From: an uncultured Treponema sp.
Lineage (GTDB): Bacteria > Spirochaetota > Spirochaetia > Treponematales > Treponemataceae
NCBI GenBank assembly: GCA_937901865.1
Contig: CALDID010000315.1
Span: forward strand, 1 to 9,960
Direction: 5' to 3'
Length of the DNA stretch: 9,960 nucleotides
Positions 6,021 through 9,960 of this stretch are shown here, one piece after another. The notes under the pieces are model-generated. The model did not search any database, was not told the origin of the DNA, and worked only from the letters and a program-made list of their open reading frames with translations. The position numbers were made by a program, and so were the translations under genes. Positions within the stretch are counted from its first letter, which is position 1; each line of letters starts with the position of its first letter.

Positions 6021-8156
6021 TTACTTTGCAACAAGTACAACCAAACTTGAGGACGGCACAACGTACCTTTTTTGCGACGGAAGAGCCTCTTCATTTCCCT
6101 CTTCACGAATTGCATCATCGCCCGCAATAGAAGTATCTGCAACACGATACCACTGTGTATTTATTGGAGGCAACGGCAAAATAGCAACAGCATCATGAAC
6201 ATCTGTATTCGCCATTACATAAAAATCATTATCACCTTTCTTTTCTTCATCTACAACAACAGAGCCATTTAGTCTAAACGCTAAGAAATGAGAAACCTTG
6301 TTCCAATCAGGAATAGTCCCCTCTCTTGTGTACCAGCATATATCTGCTCCGTTTTCGCTTCCACCCTTAAAGAACTCAGTTCGGCGGAATACCCCGTGAT
6401 TTTTTCTCAATGCAATCGCTCGCCTTGTAAACTCGACAAGCGGCGCATTTTCTTTTTCCAGTTCCCAATTAAACCACGATATTTCATTGTCTTGACAATA
6501 AGCATTGTTATTACCGTCTTGCGTGCGGCGGAACTCATCTCCGCCCAAAAGCATAGGCGTACCTTGCGAAATAAGGAGAGTTAAAATAAAGTTCCTTATC
6601 TGCAACATTCGCTTTGCTTCTATCTTCTTGTTTTGACACACCCCTTCGTAGCCGTAATTATAGCTGTTGTTGTTGTCTGAGCCGTCGCGATTGCCCTCGC
6701 CGTTCTGCTCATTGTGCTTGTTGCAGTAACTGACCACATCATTGAGCGTAAAACCGTCGTGGCAAGACACAAAGTTTATAGAATGATACGGTTTTCGCCC
6801 GCTTCCCGCATAAATGTCGCTCGACCCCGCAATTCGCGTTGCTGCCTGCGTTGCAGTAAAATCATCGCCGCGCCAAAACTTTCTGATGTCGTCGCGATAA
6901 CGGTCGTTCCACTCGCACCAACGGTCGCCAAAGAAATTGCCAACTTGATACGCTCCCCCTGCGTCCCACGGTTCAGAGATAATCTTTGTGCTGTGCAAAA
7001 TAGGGTCTTGGTCAATTTGGTCAAGAAGCGGAGCCCAGCGCAAAACTTCTCCATTCTGTCCACGAGACAAAACAGAGCCGAGGTCGAAGCGGAATCCGTC
7101 AATGTGCATTTCGGTAACCCAATAGCGCAGGCTTTGCAAAATAAATGCACTTACAACAGGCTGATTGCAATTCACCGTGTTTCCGCACCCCGAATAGTTC
7201 ATATAGTATTCTTTATGATTACTTACCAGATGATAGAAAATGCTGTTGTCAAAACCGCGGAAATTGAGCGTTACGCCGTGTTCGTTTCCCTCTGCCGTGT
7301 GGTTGTACACAACGTCAAGAATAACCTCTATGCCTTCTTTGTGGAATGCTTTTACCATATCTTTAAACTCATTCACACAGCCGCCAGGCGTTTTATCTTC
7401 GGCATACGAAGCCTTTGGCGCGAAAAAAGAAATCGTGCTGTAGCCCCAATAATTCTTTAATCTCTCTCCCGTGCGCGGGTTTATGTTTCCGTTTTCGCTC
7501 TCATCAAACTCAAAAACAGGCAGCAACTCAACAGATGTAATTCCCAGTTTTTTCAAATACGGGATTTTCTCTATCATACCTTTGTATGTGCCTTTTGAGT
7601 TCACTTGAGAAGACTGAGAAGCCGTGAAGCCCTTTAGATGCACTTCATAGATAATCGAGCGCGAAAGCGGAATATTCAAAGGCTTATCGCCTTCCCAGTC
7701 GTAACAGTCATTGTCAATCACAACGCATTTCGGGAATTTTTTAAGTTTATTAGGCTTTTCAAGGTCTATATCTATTTTATCTTGAATAACCGTGTAGCCA
7801 TTAGGCAAATTAGAAAAAATCGACTCCGCAGTCAATGCTTTTGCATACGGGTCAAGCAAAATCTGTTTTTCATCGAACCTATGCCCCTCACTCGGCTCGA
7901 AAGGACCTGCAACACGATATGTGTAAAGGGATTTCTCTTTTAAGCCCTGTATAAAAATATGCCAAACATCACCAGTTCTGTTTGATTTCGCATCAAGTTT
8001 ATAAGAAATTGAAGGAAGAAAGCTATCTTCATTTTCATAAAGTTCCAGCGTTATAGCAGTGGCGTGTCGGCTGAATACCGCAAAGTTCACGCCATCTTTA
8101 CAAACTGTAGCTCCTAAAGGATAGGGCTTTCCTACCGATACACTTAAATTGTCCAT
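6021..8156 (-). CDS. glgX: Glycogen debranching enzyme (isoamylase type)
   Basis: This GH13 enzyme hydrolyses alpha-1,6 branch points, preferentially the short stubs left by phosphorylase. With the start chosen here it has 711 residues, in the usual range for GlgX/TreX. An N-terminal CBM48-like domain (about 9-100, GATVCKDGVNFAVFSRHA) precedes the catalytic barrel. The barrel has region I DVVYNH (281-286), region II GFRFD with nucleophile Asp358, region III SEPWD with acid/base Glu395, and region IV SCHDG with Asp467; QGTPMLLGGDEF (531-542) follows. The reading frame can be extended 27 codons to a TTG at 8237, but that extension overlaps the promoter and lacks a Shine-Dalgarno sequence. The ATG at 8156 begins MDNLSVSVGKPYPLGATV, where family homology is expected to start. 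It is the first gene of the glgX-glgP operon. Confidence 0.95.
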   Translation of the reverse strand: MDNLSVSVGKPYPLGATVCKDGVNFAVFSRHATAITLELYENEDSFLPSISYKLDAKSNRTGDVWHIFIQGLKEKSLYTYRVAGPFEPSEGHRFDEKQILLDPYAKALTAESIFSNLPNGYTVIQDKIDIDLEKPNKLKKFPKCVVIDNDCYDWEGDKPLNIPLSRSIIYEVHLKGFTASQSSQVNSKGTYKGMIEKIPYLKKLGITSVELLPVFEFDESENGNINPRTGERLKNYWGYSTISFFAPKASYAEDKTPGGCVNEFKDMVKAFHKEGIEVILDVVYNHTAEGNEHGVTLNFRGFDNSIFYHLVSNHKEYYMNYSGCGNTVNCNQPVVSAFILQSLRYWVTEMHIDGFRFDLGSVLSRGQNGEVLRWAPLLDQIDQDPILHSTKIISEPWDAGGAYQVGNFFGDRWCEWNDRYRDDIRKFWRGDDFTATQAATRIAGSSDIYAGSGRKPYHSINFVSCHDGFTLNDVVSYCNKHNEQNGEGNRDGSDNNNSYNYGYEGVCQNKKIEAKRMLQIRNFILTLLISQGTPMLLGGDEFRRTQDGNNNAYCQDNEISWFNWELEKENAPLVEFTRRAIALRKNHGVFRRTEFFKGGSENGADICWYTREGTIPDWNKVSHFLAFRLNGSVVVDEEKKGDNDFYVMANTDVHDAVAILPLPPINTQWYRVADTSIAGDDAIREEGNEEALPSQKRYVVPSSSLVVLVAK

Positions 8157-8164
8157 ATAATTTG

Positions 8165-8192
8165 ATTTTAACACAGAAACGTCTTTTTGCAA
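8165..8192 (-). promoter_or_regulatory. Promoter of the glgX-glgP operon
   Basis: Read on the - strand, TTGCAA (8192-8187) is a -35 with four of six consensus bases, followed after 16 bp by TAAAAT (8170-8165) with an upstream TG giving an extended -10. Transcription should start at about 8158, leaving only zero to three bases before the ATG at 8156. No ribosome-binding site precedes that ATG, so the transcript appears leaderless. Confidence 0.55.
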
Positions 8193-8223
8193 GCTCACAA
8201 GTGCAAAAAAAGCCGTTAAAAGA

Positions 8224-8296
8224 CAAAAAAAGCGCAAGGAAGCAAACTTGGGTAAATATCTCTCACAACAAAACCCCGTGTCCCGCGCTTTTTTTG
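8224..8296. repeat. 12-bp perfect inverted repeat between epimerase and glgX
   Basis: CAAAAAAAGCGC (8224-8235) and GCGCTTTTTTTG (8285-8296) are exact inverted copies around 49 bases. On the - strand this could fold downstream of the epimerase gene and act as a weak terminator, with the T-run paired to the A-run. The GC core is only four pairs and the loop is long. No target-site duplication flanks it, so a small mobile element is not supported. Confidence 0.45.
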
Positions 8297-8315
8297 CATT
8301 TCTGAACTGTGTGTT

Positions 8316-8323
8316 CCTCCTTC
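8316..8323 (-). promoter_or_regulatory. Orphan Shine-Dalgarno sequence after araD
   Basis: GAAGGAGG lies five bases past the epimerase stop and would be an excellent ribosome-binding site, but no ATG, GTG or TTG follows at normal spacing. The first ATG (8299) is 16 bases away and opens only 27 codons (8299 to 8216) with no recognisable motif. It may be the leftover of a deleted downstream gene. Confidence 0.4.
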
Positions 8324-8328
8324 AAACC

Positions 8329-9051
8329 TTATTTGCCACTCTGACCGTAGTACGCATTCGGTCCGTGCTTTCGCTGATAGTGCTTGTCGATGATGTAATC
8401 AGGCAACGTCATCGCCGCAGGATTCACCGCAACCGTGAACGCCGCCATCTTCGCCACTTCCTCAAGCACCGCCGCATTATACACCGCCTTTGCTGCGTTC
8501 TTGCCCCATGTGAATGGACCGTGCCCCGCAACCAAAACCATCGTCGTTTCCGCAGGATTTATCCCCTCGTCCGCAAAATGCTTCACGATGAGCTTTCCTG
8601 TTTCAAGCTCGTAGTTCGCCTTGAGAGCCTCGCGCGTGATGTACGGCGTGCAAGGAACAGCGGTCTGAATGTGGTCGGCGTGCGTCGTGCCGAACAGCGG
8701 AATAGAACGCACCGCCTGCGCCCAGCTCACCGCGAACGTCGAATGAGTGTGCACAATGCCGCCGATGTCCGCGCCTTTTTCAACCGCCCATTCCTTGTAC
8801 AAAACGCAATGCGTCGCTGTGTCGCTCGACGGATTAAGCTCGCCCTCGACTTTCTTTCCGTCAAGGTCAACGATAACCATCGAATCCGCGCTCAACTCAT
8901 CATACGGCACGCCGCTCGGCTTAATCGCAAACACGCCCGCCGCCTTGTCGAACGCGCTCACGTTGCCCCATGTGTAAATCGCGAGATGCTGTGCAGGGAT
9001 TTGCATATTCGCTTCGTATGCTTCTTCTTTCAAACTCTGATACTTACTCAT
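8329..9051 (-). CDS. araD: L-ribulose-5-phosphate 4-epimerase
   Basis: This zinc-dependent class II aldolase-fold enzyme interconverts L-ribulose-5-phosphate and D-xylulose-5-phosphate, feeding L-arabinose (or L-ascorbate/L-xylulose) carbon into the pentose phosphate pathway. The 240 residues align by eye along their whole length with E. coli AraD (231). Visible features are TWGN (27-30), PSSD (74-77), the metal ligands HTH (His101, His103) and His177 in HGPFTWGKN, catalytic Asp126 in GTTHAD, and Tyr235 in the C-terminal YYGQ. The frame opens six codons earlier at a TTG (9069), but GGGAGGT (9061-9067) sits ten bases before the ATG at 9051, which is taken as the start. No araA, araB or sugar transporter is in view, so the paralogues UlaF and SgbE remain possible. 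It follows the restriction gene after 40 bp. Confidence 0.93.
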   Translation of the reverse strand: MSKYQSLKEEAYEANMQIPAQHLAIYTWGNVSAFDKAAGVFAIKPSGVPYDELSADSMVIVDLDGKKVEGELNPSSDTATHCVLYKEWAVEKGADIGGIVHTHSTFAVSWAQAVRSIPLFGTTHADHIQTAVPCTPYITREALKANYELETGKLIVKHFADEGINPAETTMVLVAGHGPFTWGKNAAKAVYNAAVLEEVAKMAAFTVAVNPAAMTLPDYIIDKHYQRKHGPNAYYGQSGK

Positions 9052-9091
9052 TTGTGTAGTACCTCCCAATATAATTTTGCGTCTTTACGCT

Positions 9092-9862
9092 TTATTTTAA
9101 CGCCTTGAAACGTGCAAAATACTCGTCAATTTCGCTTCGCATTTCAATACCGACCTGCTCAAAGCAATCGAGCAGACTTTGGTAAGTGCCAACCCCCGCG
9201 AGAAAATCCCAGAATTCTTCCGCAACCTTCAACTCTTCCTGCAAATCGAGCATACCGCGCATTGTCCATCTCGCGTAAGACTCAGGCGCATACGGATTGT
9301 ATGGAATCGCAATGCCCGTGCTGATTTTTGCCTGCGGATTTTCCGCGAGCGTTACGGCGACCCATTCAAGCAAAGTGCGCTTGAACTGCTTGAACTCGTT
9401 GGAATTCGGCTTGGCGGATTTTATGTCGAAAAAGTACAATTCGCCGTTATGCGATTTCAGCATCAAATCGACCTTCGTCGGCTTGATATTGTGCATTTCT
9501 CCCGCTTGGCAAACAGCGCGTATTCTCTCGATTTCTTCAAGTTTCGCAGGAATGGTCGCCGCAACATTCAAGCCGTCAATAATGTCCTGAATAACGCGCT
9601 GTGCCTGTCTGCTGATTTTGTCGTTCGGCGTAAACTGCTTTTTACACTCTGCAAAAGTGCCTTGCCCCAATGCAAGTGCAACAGGCTCAAAAATGCTCGT
9701 GCCGAAGTTCGTGCAAAGCGAATGGATAAACGAATAAAGCGCAAGCCTGTCCGCTCCCAGCAATCGCGTGTGAAACGGCATTGCACCGGATTCTGGATTG
9801 TAGTGGGAAAATTTATTGCGCAATGCGGTTCGCAAAATCTCTTTAATTGCTTCTGTGTTCAT
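9092..9862 (-). CDS. TdeIII-family type II restriction endonuclease
   Basis: This is a predicted type II restriction enzyme of the TdeIII family (Pfam RE_TdeIII), whose founding member is recorded as recognising GGNCC; the assignment rests on my recognition of the motif block. A PD-(D/E)XK-like nuclease core is visible: IKPTKVDLML (126-135) with Asp132, then a beta strand ELYFFDIKSAKPN (141-153) supplying Asp146 and Lys148, followed by EFKQFKRTLLEW (156-167). The 256 residues look complete, with no signal peptide or membrane segment. AGGAGG (about 9870-9875) lies seven bases upstream of the ATG. The ATG overlaps the stop codon of the preceding frame as ATGA, implying translational coupling to a partner gene cut off by the window edge, plausibly the protective methyltransferase. 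The specificity in this strain is inferred from the family. Confidence 0.8.
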   Translation of the reverse strand: MNTEAIKEILRTALRNKFSHYNPESGAMPFHTRLLGADRLALYSFIHSLCTNFGTSIFEPVALALGQGTFAECKKQFTPNDKISRQAQRVIQDIIDGLNVAATIPAKLEEIERIRAVCQAGEMHNIKPTKVDLMLKSHNGELYFFDIKSAKPNSNEFKQFKRTLLEWVAVTLAENPQAKISTGIAIPYNPYAPESYARWTMRGMLDLQEELKVAEEFWDFLAGVGTYQSLLDCFEQVGIEMRSEIDEYFARFKALK

Positions 9863-9947
9863 TCTGTTGCCTCCTTTAGATGAAAAATTGTTTCTGAATA
9901 AGCATTTTTCGCTTTTTCCGTGCGATTCAAAACGGGGCGTTCGTAGC
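9859..9947 (-). CDS. 3' end of an upstream gene, possibly the cognate methyltransferase (partial)
   Basis: A frame open from the right edge runs 28 codons, starting YERPVLNRTEK and ending FHLKEATE, and stops with a TGA whose first two bases are shared with the ATG of the restriction gene (ATGA). The composition is that of ordinary protein, and the restriction gene's Shine-Dalgarno sequence lies inside it, as in coupled operons. The position immediately upstream of a type II restriction gene makes a DNA methyltransferase the likeliest identity, but the visible residues are too few to show any methyltransferase motif. A second frame, in phase with the restriction gene, is also open here but looks less protein-like. 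Confidence 0.45.
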
Positions 9948-9960
9948 AGATCGGAAGAGC
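9948..9960. other. Illumina adapter remnant (assembly artefact)
   Basis: The last 13 bases, AGATCGGAAGAGC, are exactly the start of the standard Illumina TruSeq adapter. A chance match at the very edge is most unlikely. These bases should be trimmed and not treated as genomic; the biological sequence ends at or slightly before 9947. Confidence 0.95.

Noticed and set aside
6714..7460. 248-codon + strand frame opposite glgX
   Set aside because: Antisense shadow of the catalytic core of GlgX; no family resemblance, ribosome-binding site or promoter.
8157..8237. 27-residue hydrophobic extension of GlgX resembling a signal peptide
   Set aside because: It depends on a TTG start without a Shine-Dalgarno sequence, and the codons overlap the -35 and extended -10 elements. 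The ATG at 8156 begins where family homology is expected.
9052..9069. Six-residue N-terminal extension of the epimerase from TTG
   Set aside because: The extension codons overlap the GGGAGGT ribosome-binding site that serves the ATG at 9051.
8248..9108. 286-codon + strand frame opposite araD
   Set aside because: It lies antisense to the well-supported epimerase and encodes an Arg/His-rich, low-complexity product typical of the shadow of a GC-biased gene.
9179..9883. 234-codon + strand frame opposite the restriction gene
   Set aside because: Antisense shadow with Arg-rich composition and no recognisable domain; the opposite strand carries a coherent nuclease.
1..9947. CRISPR array, tRNA or rRNA genes, insertion sequence
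   Set aside because: No regularly spaced repeat array, no cloverleaf or rRNA signature and no transposase-like protein were seen on either strand.

Overview
The window reads like chromosomal DNA of a host-associated spirochaete, most probably a Treponema. The reasons are a chemoreceptor whose signalling tip has the Treponema-style wording (AAIEAAHAGDAGKGFSVVADE in part), a TdeIII-family restriction enzyme (the founding member is from Treponema denticola), and a glycogen phosphorylase / debranching pair. This assignment is inference; no rRNA or other phylogenetic marker is present. The last 13 bases are an exact Illumina adapter prefix, so the right edge is probably the end of an assembled contig.

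Layout, left to right. Bases 1-305 have no convincing gene. They hold an unusually structured stretch: a long-range bulged stem, two mutually exclusive GC-rich hairpins, a 12-bp direct repeat and an AT-rich palindrome. Two genes follow on the + strand: a 702-residue methyl-accepting chemotaxis protein with its own promoter, Shine-Dalgarno sequence and terminator, and a 283-residue SGNH/GDSL hydrolase that appears to be expressed from a leaderless mRNA. A hairpin at 3468-3509 separates these from everything to the right, which is on the - strand.

In transcription order (right to left) the - strand carries the 3' end of an unidentified gene overlapping the next gene by ATGA, a TdeIII-type restriction endonuclease, an L-ribulose-5-phosphate 4-epimerase, then glgX (debranching enzyme) and glgP (glycogen phosphorylase). 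glgX and glgP are 21 bp apart and form a glycogen/maltodextrin mobilisation operon. GlgP releases glucose-1-phosphate from outer chains, and GlgX removes the short branch stubs where GlgP stalls. The operon has a promoter directly abutting the glgX ATG, so glgX also looks leaderless.

The core genes are ordinary. The points worth a second look are the structured 5' region with attC-like architecture, the two leaderless starts, the truncated restriction-modification operon with a marked scarcity of its presumed GGNCC target, an orphan Shine-Dalgarno sequence plus 12-bp inverted repeat between the epimerase and glgX, and the adapter sequence at the edge.
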